From assembly GCF_028858725.1 (NCBI RefSeq), contig NC_084773.1, forward strand, positions 10,530,350 to 10,594,349: 64,000 nucleotides of DNA, in the 5' to 3' direction. The stretch's first letter is position 1, and each line of letters starts with the position of its first letter. Origin of the DNA: Colius striatus. Lineage: Eukaryota; Chordata; Aves; Coliiformes; Coliidae. Shown here piece after piece: positions 31,701 to 46,100 of this stretch. The notes beneath the pieces are model-generated. The model was not told the origin of the DNA. It saw nothing but the letters and a program-made list of their open reading frames with translations, and searched no databases. Made by a program: the position numbers and the translations under genes.

Positions 31701-34700
31701 ATGGACATTGTATTTCTGCATTTGCACAGGGGGTTGTTTCTCTAATCATTGTTTGGATATTGCATTTGAATAACCTCATGCACACGATGACAGAGTTGTG
31801 CGTTTCATTTGTACACGACTGTGTGCTGTCTCAGTGCACACGAAGTGGGGGCTGAGCTTTGCTTGTAATTGCCTAACTTTCTTATGCAAATGAAACATGT
31901 CATACATTAATATCTTGGCATGCAGTAATTGTCATATGCATACTTGAAAAGAAAATGCTGTACATGTAAAATGGTGCTTTTGACCGTGAAACAGAACTCA
32001 ATTCTCTTTATGGATATTTGCAGCTTGCTGAATGATTCTTTGAGTCTTTCACTTTTGATCTCTTGACAACACCAGCTTTTAAATCCAAACTGTTTGTCGA
32101 TTACCTTTTGAGCTATTGTCTTCTCCCTTTTGGAATTCTGAGCAGCAGCAGAAACTCAAGTAAATTGTCTTCCTGGCTTTCAAACCAAAGCTGAAACCTG
32201 AGCTGTTTTGTTTGGTATACAATGAATGAGCTTTGATTTGATTTTTATTGTATTTCATTCAAACTTTATTATAAAACATCTCCCAGGGACACTTGCATGA
32301 GAAACACTTTGCAAGCAAGAACAGGATTGCATTTCCAGTCTCTCATTTTAAGAGGTTATTATAACATTTTTATCATGCTTGCTTATCTCCATAATATACC
32401 ACTGCATGGCAAACAATTGCAGATGTTAGGTAATAGGGCTAGAAGTCTCTGTAGATTTTTCTAATGGCTTTTCTTTTCCCGTACTACAAAAGGGTTTCAC
32501 TGTGTCATTAACCCAGGTGACCAGCACTTCTGCAATCTGACTGTGGGCAGTCTCCAGGCAGCTATAGTTCCACTCTTCTTTGACTCTAGTTTTGTCTCAA
32601 CTTTTATTGACATGAAATTTGGTGTAGTTCTTAACAAATGCCTCTCAAAAACCTACTGTAATTTAAATAGAGCAGATGATCTCTGTGAATGGCTCAACGG
32701 TGGGATTTATGTTCTGATTTCTACACTGTTGTTCCCAGTAGTTGGGTTTCTTCTCTAGAATTGATCTACCCATATTTTTCAGTTGAACAACACTGACTTT
32801 CAACAACTGGATAATTCCAGGTTTGTGTTCAGGTTTGGCATATAAAAGCGTTTTCTTGATAACTTTCCTTCTAAAACTTGCAGTTTAAATCCAAATTAGG
32901 TGTAAATGACTCACAACAAATCACTTCTTTTTAACTGACTTTTGATTACTATTTCTTTCTTGATCTCACAGAGGCTTTTGTAAATGCTAATAGGATGACA
33001 GGCTTGGTTTGATCCTACTCCTGTTACAATCATTGGCCAAAAATCCTTCTGGGTCACACTCTCTAAGTGGATCACATCCCTATGGATCTCCTAACGCACT
33101 TTATAAAACGTATCCAGTAAATCCAATAACAACAGAAAGATGATTAAATACACTGTGCACAGATGGTTCCACAAAAAGGGAGCTGCAGCTTCCCTTTGAA
33201 TTTTTGCTTATAAAGATTTACTTTCCTTGTAAAAGTAACCCATCTAAGTCTTTAGCAATATTTGCCTAACTCAGTTAGGAAAATGAAACAGTAACTTCAA
33301 GCTGCTCTGTGCAGTATCCTAGTAGTACAAGCACATCAAAGTCCTCCTTCAATGTGAAGGAGCAGGACCCTGGCCAACTGGGAAGAGCAAGAGAATAGTT
33401 CACACGCCTGAGTTTTATAGACATGCCAAGTGGCTTAGCAGTCTTTACTGAATGTTTCTGTTACAGCTGCTTGCCTCGAATAAGAAACAAAGAAATCAGA
33501 TTAAAGATTGAGCTGCTTAGGACAGCAGCATTAGTGCAGCAAATTTCCTGTCAAGATAACTTATTTTGTGCATCAGATGACTGCTCCACACTGCAACACT
33601 GAGCAGGGGGAGATTCGTAATCCATTCTGAAAAGTATTTAGGAAAAACCTTTAGGAAGGTTTTATCAACTCTGAATACTGCAAATAGGGTGAACTTCCTA
33701 TCCCATAGTTTTGTTCATGTGCCATTTGGCATCTTCACGTAAGACCATGAGAAGCCATCAAGCAGAAAGCTATTCATGCATGAGTCATGACAAGGCTTTG
33801 CAACAATTATCAATCTTTGTATAGTCTTTGACTATTTGTTCCCTTAACGCGCTCCAAAGAGCAGGCTTTACAGTGGGCTAACTTCAGAGCTGGGGTGAAT
33901 GCTGGTGCATTAAGTCACAGTATGATGGGTGGATGTTCAAGTGGCAATGCTGGCACAAGCAGCTGCCATACCCCACACCCATCAGTGGGCACTTGTTCCT
34001 GTCTCTCTGCCTCTCTTTGTGCTGTGCCAGTACAGGCAATTCTGTGGCTTCATGGCAATATGAACTATGAAACAATCTGTCTGCAAAAGACTTCAAGTCC
34101 TGCAGCTGAACTATAGATTTAGTCTTTTTCATACTCAATTAGGAATTCTGACTGCAGTATGAGTGAACATCTTAGTTAGCTTTAGTTAAGACTGAAAGTT
34201 AATGAGAGCAGTGAGGACATAACAGCTTGAGCTTCAGCATGGGCTGTCTAAGCCAGCTAGAGATCACACTGAAATTCTAGGGTAGATGACACCTGGACTA
34301 TTGAATCTTCATTGCTACTCCTTAGATCTGGCTTGGGTACATCTATTCAGCTTAAAATCACATCTCATAGCTGGAATATGGCAATAGCTTTGCTAACAGA
34401 ATACGCCTAAGTGGAGACATGCCGCAGGTGCTGCAAGAGTGGAGCTGGAATCTATCTGACACCTTTAAAATCCTCTTCTTATGTTTTTTATCTTACCTTC
34501 TAACCTTTCCCAGTGCACTTTGTGGTGGTGTAGACTGTTTAAGTAATTAAGCGGGCAGCATAACCTTAAATGGCATCATTACTGAAGGATCCTGCAAGGA
34601 ATGAGCACATTAAAAACCCTTTAGCCTTTGTATCTTTTGAATATAAGCTAGAATTTAAGAGTTCACTGCAATCTGGAAAGACCTATCCTATGAATAGCAC

Positions 34701-34990
34701 ATGGCTTAGTACAATTCTGTGGGACAAGCTCTGATCCTTCTTAAAGGCAAAAAGGAAGACAAAGCCTATGCCACCATGACAGAGTACAATATTCAGTATT
34801 GCAACTTTAATCGTGGCTATTTAAAAGGATTACGTGTTTTGGCATGTCTTTATTTCTGTGTGCAATTAGAGCAGCCACAGCCATCTCTGCATATAATACT
34901 TAGCAAGATCAGTCCTTCCAGTGGTTAGTTTTCTAGGAAATGCAAATGGTATCTGGTTTTCTGGGGAACATGTTTAGGTAAATGCCATCT

Positions 34991-35043
34991 TGTTCTGATA
35001 ACTGGATGTTCTGATGATTGGATGTTCTGGTCTTGTTCTGGAT
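34991..35043 (+). repeat. 16-bp tandem repeat, about 2.5 to 3 units
   Basis: TGTTCTGATAACTGGA (34991) is followed by TGTTCTGATGATTGGA (35007) and a partly matching third unit, TGTTCTGGTCTTG, ending TTCTGGATG. Confidence 0.8.
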
Positions 35044-38000
35044 GACCATCATCATGAGTAGAATTCAATCACTTTCTCTCAGAGAGAGCTCACAGAGATA
35101 GCAGTCTGAGCATCTAGTCTGTCATTCTAGGGGCATGTAGAAAAATTTCAGTGATAGACACTGAAATGTCTGATATGACATTTGGTCTTTGTTATGGTAG
35201 GATTTGAACTCACCTTAAATAAAGTACTGCTCCTTTGTTTTTAATGAGGCATTGCTTCATGAATTAATTGATGGGGCAGAATGAAGAATAAATGGAACAG
35301 ATACATCTGCAAAGGTTTTAAAGAAGAGGTTGGTTTGAGAGTTCTTCCCCTTCACTACTGCCTGACTTCCTCTTGTGATGTAGACAAAACTAGTGCAAAA
35401 TTCCTTTGTCTTATATCTTTAACACTGCTAACAGGAGTCATCTGGAGACTGGAAGGCGAATATTACAGGTTATTTACACCTCTACCTTGCTGTTCAGGGT
35501 CCCAGCAGGGAGGCCAGCCAGAATAAGGGGGTTGGTAAGTTTAATGTAGCAGTTTGATTCTTTGTTCACTAGATATGGGATTGCCATATCATGACATGCT
35601 TAGCAGTAGTCAGTAGACAGCCGTCTACAGGGAGCAACTGTCAGCAGCTTTTGACATGCACTATATCTGACCTTATGACAAGGAAGAAAGGTCTAGGTCT
35701 CTGTTACCAGTTTCTCACATCTCCACTTCATTGCCTTTTCATTCTCACCAGAAGGGTGAAATCCTAACACTGTGAGCCTCCCCTTGAGTGGAGAGAGATT
35801 TTTAAGTAAGTGTTGGGTCTGAGCATCTTCTGACACCTTTTTTTGATCACTGTTGTGATGAAGTTTGTACTTACACTGATATGAGAGAGAGAAAGAAAGA
35901 CTTCTCCTATTTTATTTTTATTGTGTAACTATTTCTGAACTGATTTTGTTAAAAGTTGCCAACTAGTTGTTGCACACAGGCTTCCAGTCTAACATATTAA
36001 AAAGAAATAAAGCAATTAGGCAGCTTTCTGATTGCTGCTTGTCCTGCAAAATAGCTGCGTTTATTTATTTTGCAGGGAAATGCCAATATATCTCACTGTC
36101 TGCTTAGTAACAAATGTCTACCCTGCAAAACTTGTCTTAACCTAAGAGATTTTTTAGAATCTCAGGCCTGTCAGTGAGAATTTTAAATTACTTGTCAGTT
36201 CAACTAACATTATTTACTCATGCATACTGGTTGGGAAGGCAACACAATCCTTAGTATCAGTTCAGTAACTCAGCACATAGATGCCATATTGTTTACATTT
36301 CAGCAATATCATAAAGCCCTCAGATGCATATTCTGCAGGTGATTCCTTGGATGCAACAATGCCTTTAAGTGGCTGGTTAAATGCATCATAGCTCTGTTAG
36401 GGAAATCCCTGGAGAGTTGAAGCTTTCCTATCAAAGCTGTGGCAGATCATCTAAATTCAGTTCTCAAGTTACCCAGTAAATCTACTACACTACACTTCTT
36501 TAAAGCACTTTCTCATTTTTGCTTCATCATAGCTTCATGATGTGGCTAAGCAGCATAATTTATTAAATCAAATCTGCTTTGAGAAAAATACAGTTCACTC
36601 ATTCTTCTAATTACTACTGTTCAAATTGAGCCTCAATTAGTGACCTCTCAATTTGCTGAGATTAGTTCTGCCTGTGTAGAAATGTGACTAGCTAGGAAGG
36701 CACAGGGAATAAGCTTTACATTTCTTCTTCTACTTAACATATTTCACAATTACATATCTCTCATCACTTTTCTGTGAAGGAGTACACAACATACCTGTGT
36801 AAGCTGCAAACATCCGGTGTCTCCTTTCCCAGGAAGGCTCAGTGTCTGAATGCCACAGACAACTGTGTTACCAAAAATCAGGTAGATGACAGCAGTGCAA
36901 TGCTGCTGTTATTCTGCCACTGTATAACACTTTCTGATCTCTGGACCTCAACAAAACATTACAGACATCTGTGAACCACTCACTCAAAAATACAGCAAGG
37001 CAGACTCACAAAATGAGTAGAGATGTATTATAACCGTATTACATAGGTGAAACTAGGCATGGAGACCAGATGCCCAAGACTAGTAAAGACAGTAATTGAG
37101 CTGGGAGCAAATCCCAGAGGTTCAAATTTCCAATCTGTGCTCTAGTTACAAAACATCTCCCTGTGATCCTCCTCCTCATACTGGAAATCCTGGAAAAGCC
37201 TATTGAATGGGTATCATAGCTTTTTATGTTAGGATTCAGCAGTTGTTTCAGCCACATTTGAGAAGAATGAGTCAGGAATTTGTGTATGTGGGAAGCAGTT
37301 TCCTCTCACATTACTATATGTATGGATGAAATACATTTCCTCTACTATCAAGTTGCTGAATGAGAAAATAGCGTAGCTGACTGGCATTTTAGTGGCTGTA
37401 CTTCAGCCCCGATAATGAAAAGCCAGCAGCCTCAGGAGGCCAGTTTGGATAATGCATTTCATAGAAAAGCTGGTGAAGTCACTCTCATTCTTATAAAGAA
37501 TGACTAAAAAAAGACAAAGTGGAGAAAAAAATACCAATACTAAAACCTGATAAATTAGAGATCAGGTTCTTTAGTGAAACCTAGCCTGACTGAAACTGCA
37601 GGACAAAATATCGCTTGAAGACGTGAGCTGTAATGCAATAATGAAGATGCCTCCCTCTGTGCTTCAGACAGTTTTTGCAGCGACTAGTGTTCAGGAATCA
37701 GATAATGATAATGGCTTGTGCCTGCAATCATTACAGCTATGGCACGCACAGTATGCAAGGCATTTAATGTCAAACTTACCAGTGTCATGCAGCGAGACAG
37801 CGGCAAGACTAAGCAGAAGGCAGATCACCTGCCTTCCAAGCCTGGCCACAGCCAAAGGACCAGCGACACTGCAGAGCAGGCAAGTTTTATTTGCAATGAG
37901 AATAACACACAGAATTTGGGTTGGGGTCAGAACCTCCTCAAAGATGAGCATTCTCAAATCCATAGAGCTGGTATGATCTTCCTTCCATCTTCCAAAGCTG

Positions 38001-41000
38001 ATTTGTTGCTGCAGAGATAGGTTTTGGAGAAGTCTGGAGCCTGGGGAACACTCTGAGGGGCTGCTTCCATCTTTGAGGAATTGAAGGGGAAAAGAAGGAG
38101 TTTAAGGGCTGGTTGGACAAATTGACTGAGGTATGCACAACACAGAGTTGCCAAGTATGTGTTAATAAAGAATCTTCCTGCTGTCTACTTCTACAAATAA
38201 TATTATATATGTGTATTTAAAACACATAGCAGCATACATCCTGCAAGACTTAAATGCATTTTTATTTGAAGGTAATTTCTTATGGCAAGGCAGGCCACAG
38301 CTCTGCACCATGCTGGTTCTCTTTGCTGTGGCAGCACAAACACGTAGCCCCAGTGTGGCCTTAACTGTGGCTGCAATCATAGGTTATTAGTAAATCATTC
38401 CATCAGACACTCAGGCAGGGTAGTAGACACAGAGGAGATATTCATCAAGAAAAGGAAAGTGTGCTTCTATGTACACTGTATGTATATTTTAGCCATTTTC
38501 CAATATTTCCTTTGCTTTCAACCTCTACATGTCAAGTGATAGCAAATTGCAAATGAACTAGTTCCAGCTGAGCACAACTGGGGGTGAAATAGCTTTTCTT
38601 TGAAGCTAAAGCTAGAGTCCACTTGAAACACTGTAGAGAGACATAGAAATTTGCAAAAGAGTAACTGAAATTCTGACCTGGTGTTTCAAAGCATTGTGAT
38701 TCATGAAACAAATTTCAGAGGAGCTACATAATCCATTAGAAGAGGAGAATCCATTAGGAGAGCAGCCTGAGAAAGGGATGGTCACTGGAGTTAAGATAGC
38801 AATCAGTAGGTAAACAGCTTATTAAAAGAATGTCATTGTCTTCCACATGATCAGAAAAATAATAGAGATCCTAATGAATATATTTTAGCATGAATATGAA
38901 TTATTCTGCCATTTGTTTTCATAACTTTTCAAGTGATCAAGGATCTCAATACACATTTCAAGTAGAGGAAAAAATATAAGATTAAGATCCAGGGCCACAT
39001 TTTTTTACATCTGAACTCTCCCTAGGAAGAGATGGGAAGGATCATTCCACCCTACCTTGGCTTCTCTGCATATTGCCAGATTCTGGGGTCACCTTTCATT
39101 TTTGTTGCCAGTCTTGGTCTTGATGCTCCCTCACCCTTTTTCCCGGAGCATATTTGAGAGTGCTGGTAGAGGAGCCGACAGCTCTGTGTGCACCGAGGTA
39201 ATTTTCTGTTGGCAAATCAAGGCTTCCTGAGTGGCACAGTACAGCTGGAACACTATACAGAAACTGCTCCACACATTTTAACATGGCACACATACAAAAT
39301 GCGTGTGTGTGTTTACCTGGCATGGGCAGGCACTGAGCCACAGGCAATTACAAGTGGCATGTGAAGGTGAGCAGTCAGATACTTGATGGTTTACATGTGT
39401 GGGCAGTTCCTATGACCACACATATGAAAGCAGAGATGAGAGATCTACAGGGATTCTTATGAAATCAGTTATGCATGGATAATTTCAAAATAAAACATTA
39501 GCTGGGGATAAAAATGGAGAGCCTCAATTAGCTTTTTATAGCATTTCATTTTGTGCTTTACCCTTTGTGCCGTGTGACCAGCTACCTCTCCAACATTTTT
39601 CTTCATATTTGGCAACCAGTGAGTTACTTCAGCATTTCCAATGAAACTGAAGTGTATGCCTTTGCTTAATAATCCCCTCATTCATTTAAATACTCAGTAG
39701 CTTGCCAGTGCTGCTTTGTTTGCATTTTAGAATTATGGCTGATGTCAAGACAGCCTTGATTAAACGCTCAGCTAACTACAGCTCAGATGGAAAGGGGCTG
39801 AAGTAAACTATTATTTCAGTGAAGCTCACAAGCTTGGAGAATGCATATTCTGTTTTGTTTTGTTGGGTTTTTTTTTCCATCAGAATTTGTAATAGAAGAA
39901 ATTCAGACTCTTAAGGACTTTCCCAGCAATGTGAGACTACCCGTGGACATATCAGACATGTGGTATTCACATACTCTCAAGAAGGATTTTGTCTGAGATC
40001 TATACCTCTCAATAAGCGTGCTTTCTGCTTCTTTCTTCCTTCCTTGGCCAAGCTTTCATTTCCAAGTATTGATTTAGAAATTGTAGTCACCCCAAGGGCA
40101 AGCAATGAACTACATGGGCTACTCACAAAATTAAGAATTTGGTCCCCTCATTCTAGATATTTAATCTGGAAAAAAACCCCAAACAATTCCCTGCTTGATG
40201 TATAGTGCTGGACATTTGGACTTGGACAGAAACTGAGAGATGCAGACCCACAAGAGTCCCTGCTAACAGCCAGACCCTGAGGGCAGCCTGAAATGCCATG
40301 TTTGGTGCAGGGAGAGGTCACTTGCCAGTGGCATATGAAGAATAATCTGTTAACTGCCCATTATAACACAAGCTGGCTGATTGCAAGGACAATATATAAA
40401 ACATATACAATTACTATCCTCACTTACCAAGACAGACCTTCTCAGAGCACATACTTTCCTTCCATTCAGCTCATTAAATATCAGTCTAAAAAGCAAAACA
40501 TGTGAATTGGGATAGAAATGGCAAGCTTAGTACTAGAAGTTTAATTGAGGAGCCTCAGCTGTGTTCTACATATATGTTCAAGTATGACTCATGAAAGCCT
40601 ACAAAAGTCTCCCTTCTCCCCTTGACGTATTCCAAGTAGACTGTCTTTCAAAGAGAAAAATCCAGTAGATTAAATCAGGCTTTAAATTGAAGGAGGACTT
40701 GAATAGTCAGGAATAGATCAGACCAAAAAAATCCTTTAAAATACTCTTCCTTAAAACAAAAAAAAAAAAGTGAAAGATGCAAAATCAGTAGATATAGTTG
40801 CAGAACTTTAAGTTTCACACACAACCACCTAACTGATACTCAGGAACGTTTCTTTCTAGCTGCCTTGAGAGCTCTGTAGAGAAATTACAACAAGATTACC
40901 TTTACTTCCTAGTGACAACAAAAGTATACAAAAGAGTTTCCAGTATTGGATGGTTAATTAGAGAAACACTCTACTAATTTTGTTTAAAAGCATATTAAAG

Positions 41001-41671
41001 CAGCCTTTGGCTCCTTGATCTTATACCTACAACTGCATTTAGTGATCAGAGTGGTTAGGACTCTAGGAACCGGTCACTGATTTGTACCGAGTTCATGCTT
41101 GTCACAACTTTACTCTAAGACAGGTACATATGAACAACAGAAAGAAAAAAAGAATGACTGAATCATACAGAAATGATACAAACACAAGAATATATTTAGG
41201 CTATGACACTCCTTCTGCTTGGGAAACATAAAGGGAGATGAGATTAGCTGCGAGGTTCAATAGATTTACTCCGTTTCAGCATGTTTTCCTTAATTTCCCC
41301 CATCCCCACCAACTCCTTTATTGTCTGAGCAGTCCTCAGTGTCCTACTATAGTTATTAGGTAAACTTCAGCAACCTTCCTGCTAATTGTTTTTATATGAC
41401 AGCTTAATATTCTTACTGGGTATTTCAGAGAATAGTTAATGAAACAGAAAAGTCAAAGTTGGGAAAGAGCTTTTGGGTCATCCTCTCCATCCCTCTCTTC
41501 CATAAACATTGCAGGAAAAAAGTCCAAAAAACCAGTTGGAATTGTTGCAGCCTAAAACCAAACTCAAAAATAAAATGGAGATGCTTTTAAGAGTAAATCT
41601 TCTAAGTAACTATGGATGAACCACCTGATGGATCCCCTCACTTCTTTGCCAATTATTTCCTTCAAGTTTTA

Positions 41672-43013
41672 TTGTTCCTTATGCATCCATCAAAATCCAC
41701 TTCTTGCTGACAATGATCACTCATGTACTATATCATAGTTTACCCAGTGTATGTCTCTGTCATTCTCTCTGCATTGCAGCATACTAGAATTTGCAGTTCT
41801 GGCCCAAGAACACAACTGAGATTTCCAGTTCTCTTGTCCAGGCAGTGACACATAGATACACTATAAAGTAGGCACCAGAGAGCTGATGAATAATTATTGG
41901 CAATTCGAATGTGATGGTAGTACTGGTAACAGTTTTGTCTCTAACCTACTGTCTTCAAGCCCTATAAAGGCTAACAATGTCTTAAATGGTATTTAAATTA
42001 TTGCTCTTCCCTGTGATTGTAGCCAATTCTGTTGGTAGAGAATTTACCTTATGCTATTTCATTAAAACAACTTCTATAAAAACAGTTGTTAGATAAACAT
42101 CTATTGTTTAGCACATCTATCCTTTCCCTGTAGCTGCAGAGCTGATATGTAGATAATACTGGTCTTGTCTCTTACTTTTTAGTTTACATCACCTTCTCCA
42201 TCTCTCAAAGGGAGAGGGTTTTCTAACTGAGTTTTAAGGTTCTGAACACACCAGACCTTGTAACAGGCAGCATCTATGTGAAAATGTAGGATTTTCCTTG
42301 TCTTTGTCTTTTTCAGCCCTGCTGGAAGATTCACTTGTGACTTGTTGCCAAAAGATAAGTTTTCTTCTACAGGCTCAGCTGTGTTGGCAAAGAGAGGATC
42401 TGTGGACTGTCCTGTCTCTGGGTTAGATAGTGTTTGCAGTAGCTGATGTACTTGGCTAATGAACCTTGACTAATGCTTTTTTTAAACAAACAAAGGCTCT
42501 TCTTTGTTTTCCCTCTGCTCCTGCAGATAAGTACAGCCTAGCCCTTTGGTATACTAGACTAGTTCTCATCTCTGTATTTCTTAGCCTCCTCAGTAGCTTT
42601 GTAGAAGCAGGTGGGACCAACAGCAAAGGAAGGATTTCCCTGACTAGAGCTTTCCTTCATACGTCATGTTCTGCTGTGAGATGAGCCCTGGGCTGCCACC
42701 GTGCCTGTGAGGCAAAGGGTCCCAGAAGCCCAGGTTACACGCAACATTGCAGCTTGTGCAGCCAGATGGGACACGTAGAGCCACACACAAAGGCTGGGCA
42801 ACCTCAACCTTTCATCACAGAAGTCCAAAGTACCAGTACTAACAAATTAAGCGTTGTCTGAGAAGCGCAGCTCAAAGGCAATTCTGTCCTTAAGCACACA
42901 CTGCTGGCTCTTCTCTGTGGATCTCAGCTGTCACCCAGAGCCAATGCAGCATTTGCCTCTCACTGCTTCCAGAAAACTGCGGAAACTGAGGAATTTAGAG
43001 AGCCACTAAACTT
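41672..43013 (-). other. Kelch gene 3' UTR (inferred extent)
   Basis: Non-coding sequence follows the stop. The nearest minus-strand AATAAA that I noted is around 41674-41679, which would give a 3' UTR of about 1.3 kb. Another AATAAA lies near 41318. The boundary is a guess from these hexamers. Confidence 0.3.
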
Positions 43014-43183
43014 CTATTGGTCCACTAGATCTGGGGGAGGAGGGATAAGATCCCGTGGGTTCAGCCTAGCAACAAGGCAAACATCATAGCTGTCGTGCAT
43101 GAGGACATTGATGGCCACCACGTTCCACTGGTTCTCCCATGTATCCAGCTCAAGGATCTCTTTGGTGATAACTTCATGACGAG
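43014..43183 (-). CDS. KBTBD12: Kelch gene last coding exon and stop
   Basis: 170 nt from acceptor CTGTTTTTCAG to TAG. The split codon G|CT gives Ala, followed by [19 protein letters not shown] and then [20 protein letters not shown]. It closes the last kelch blade. The long open frame continuing upstream through the acceptor is intronic. Confidence 0.9.
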
Positions 43184-46100
43184 CTGAAAAACAGAAGCAA
43201 CAGCAGGCATCAGGAGCGAAGTCAGACAGGATCAAAGAGGTTTGTGCAGTTATTATTGTGACCCTTCTGTAAGGTGGTGATAAAAAGGTAATTTCTGGGG
43301 TACTAACAGCTACATTGTTTAAAGAGTGAGTTGTCAACATACAGAAAATGAAATAGTGCAGATGGAGAACCGCACAGTGTATTCAGTCCTCACACTCAGC
43401 TCCAGGTGCAGCTGCAGGGACAAAAGCATGAAGTGCTCCATCTTGGTATAAGTATGCAGGTGGCATTTCATTGTGCAATCTATTGTCAAATGCTCATCTT
43501 TTAGAAACTGAGTATTGCCTAGTGTTAATGAGTGTGCCTACGTGCAGTATGTTGCCTTTTCTTTGCCCTGACTAAAATGCAGCTTTCAGACTCCTGGAAG
43601 CACTCCAATACTATGGCTTCTCCTGGGTGTAAAGTCTGGACATCCTGTGATTTGGGGAGAAATAGAGAGGGAAAGAAACCTCTGGGGCTTTAAATGTACT
43701 TTAGCTGTTCTGAAGTGCTGAGGAATTTGTCATGAAGTGTCAGGTTAGAAGAATGCCATTAAATCATGGCCAGTCTCAAGACAAGAAGGTTTTTACTGAA
43801 CCTAACAAAAAATAAAGGATCACCACACAGCAGAGGTCTATAGCTGTCAACCAGCAGTACTAGACCAAACTTCTTATAAGAACACAAAACCTTTCTTTGC
43901 TAACAGAAGTTCTGAACTTTCCAGCAACTGTCACTCAAAGCCAAGCTCTCTCTTGAAAGAAAACGTGTCTTTCATTTCTGCTCACTTTTTCTTTTCATCT
44001 GGATAGAGGTATTAGAAGCCAGGTCTCAGAGACTTCCAAGCATAGACACTTCACAGGTACCATGGTAAGAATTATCCTAGCAAGAAATATTGAATACTCA
44101 ACACTGTTTTATTGTGTCTTAAAAGTCTGGGGACAGGCTAAACTTTACAGAGTCTGGACTGAAGTTCCCATTCAGACATCCCTTCAAGAAAGCTTTTTCT
44201 AAAAAAACCATACAAACAACACTGTCCGTCACATCTAACAGCTACATCTCATTGTTTGGACACTGCCCTTCTGTGGAACCAGCAGCAAAGGATTGAGGAA
44301 GGGGAAGGGAGTGAAACCCAGAAGACTATCCAGAGGCAGATATTATTTCTCATGTTGGAAACACAGCCACATGCTGCTCCAGAGGACAGCAACTCCAGGG
44401 TTTTAGTTATCCCAAGATAGTGTTGTCATGGTTTAGGTCTCATACAAAACTGCTGTTGATGTTATGATGATATGGTGTCATAGGATTTAAAATACCCCTA
44501 AGGCTTCTCTGCAAGTAGCTTCAGGATGTGGGGAGGTTAGATGGATACAAGACTTCTTCCCCTCCCAGGATGAGTTTCCGCACTGAGCTGATTCAATACA
44601 GTTCTGTTTACTACAGGTCTTGGGCATACACAGGAAGCATGAATGTCTCAGCTTTATGGAAACTTCTGTACATTTTTGTCATGTTTATTTAAGGAAACCA
44701 CTCACCAACCATTCACTGTCTCTGTCTCTCTCCCCTCACCTTATAAAGTACAATACGGTGATTCTATGACACAAGAAGTCTACAGCAAGTACTCATTTTC
44801 TCCTCAGTTGTGTCACAATTAATTGTGGCATAATTTTTATCAGTCCAAACCTAGACATCTGGTATTTTCATAGATATCTAGGAGCTTGCTTGAGGAAAAA
44901 TTGTGTAAGATTTCAGGATTTAACCTCATCTGAATAGTCCTTGTTTCATTCCTTTCTGCTCTTCATGGCAAGTGAAACAATAGCCATGGTGGTTTGAACC
45001 AGGATATTATAAGAGTATAATAATAATACATAAGAAAGCTGCATCCATCCAAGAGAGAAGACAGCAAACTGCTAAAAAAACAGTTACATGTGAAGAGAGA
45101 AGGCACGACTGACAAACTGCAAACAAAGAACACGTGCCAGTACCAGCAAAGAGCTCATTTCTACGTGACCCCTCAAGAGTGAACAGTTTTCCCCTAAGAA
45201 GCAAATAAAGACACAGAGACCTAAGCTGTGACATGGCAGGCTCCAGTCCCTGTATTTCTTATTAGATCATCTGCTTTATGCAATAAATTTTTGTGCCTGG
45301 ATTTTCTTTGGCATGGATGATGAGAAAAATGAGACAATTAGAGGAAAAAAAACATCAAACACTGGAACTGAGACATTGTGGGTGATTGCAACACTTCAGA
45401 AAAATATCATAATTGAAACATCAAAGGCAGATTCAGTAACTCTCCCTTACAAACCTTGGTGTGTTTTTTCCTGACCCTGGTGACTCTCAACCTTTAGTGT
45501 CCCTTGTTTCCCTTTTCTGTGGGATGTTGTAACAGGTTTTGTTCCGTTCTACAAATTCTACTTTCCAGCACATGGAGTGTTAGTTAACTTTTAACCCTTG
45601 GAAGATAAAGAGAATATGTTGTTAGAATAAGAGAAGTAATTATTTCTCTAATCTTATCTTGTTTAATATGAAAGGAAGCAGCTCCCTTTGGATGATAAAG
45701 TTCATGTGAGAAAAAGTATTGCTGAAAATATAATCATACTTCAGGAAAAAAATTACATCTCTTTCTTTTTAAAAGACATATGATCTTAAAAAGAAACTCC
45801 TTTCTTAAGCCTTTTCTTTTCCCCTTGGTTAGGACAATAGAAAACAATGTTTTTGAAAGAGTAGTGCTGCTGATTCCAGGCTGAGTGTGAATTTGTGCTT
45901 TAATCCCAACAGTTTTAAGCATGAATGTGCAAGTAATTCCAGATTCTATCTCATTGGTCCAACTTCTTTAATTGCAATTTTTTTAAAGGCAATATCCTAG
46001 CAGCCAATTTTGTCTACAGGAGAATAATGTGCCATCTACAAAAAGAAACTGGCTGTATTACACAGATTACCTGGTGGAAAAGCCACAGCACAGAACTCCC

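Larger units (their letters stand above)
26870..41600. other. Intergenic region between SEC61A1 and the kelch gene
   Basis: About 15 kb of A/T-rich sequence without recognisable exons. It contains CTCF-like motifs near its left end, minor simple repeats, and two short A/T-rich patches that look possibly conserved: about 30640-30860 and about 31850-32000, the latter with an ATGCAAAT octamer at 31884-31891. No clear mobile element was recognised. Confidence 0.5.

Noticed and set aside
44641-44770. Possible CR1 or other repeat remnant ending GTGATTCTATGACACAAG
   Set aside because: Only the short GATTCTATGA tail-like word matches, and the body does not resemble a CR1 3' end well enough to call.
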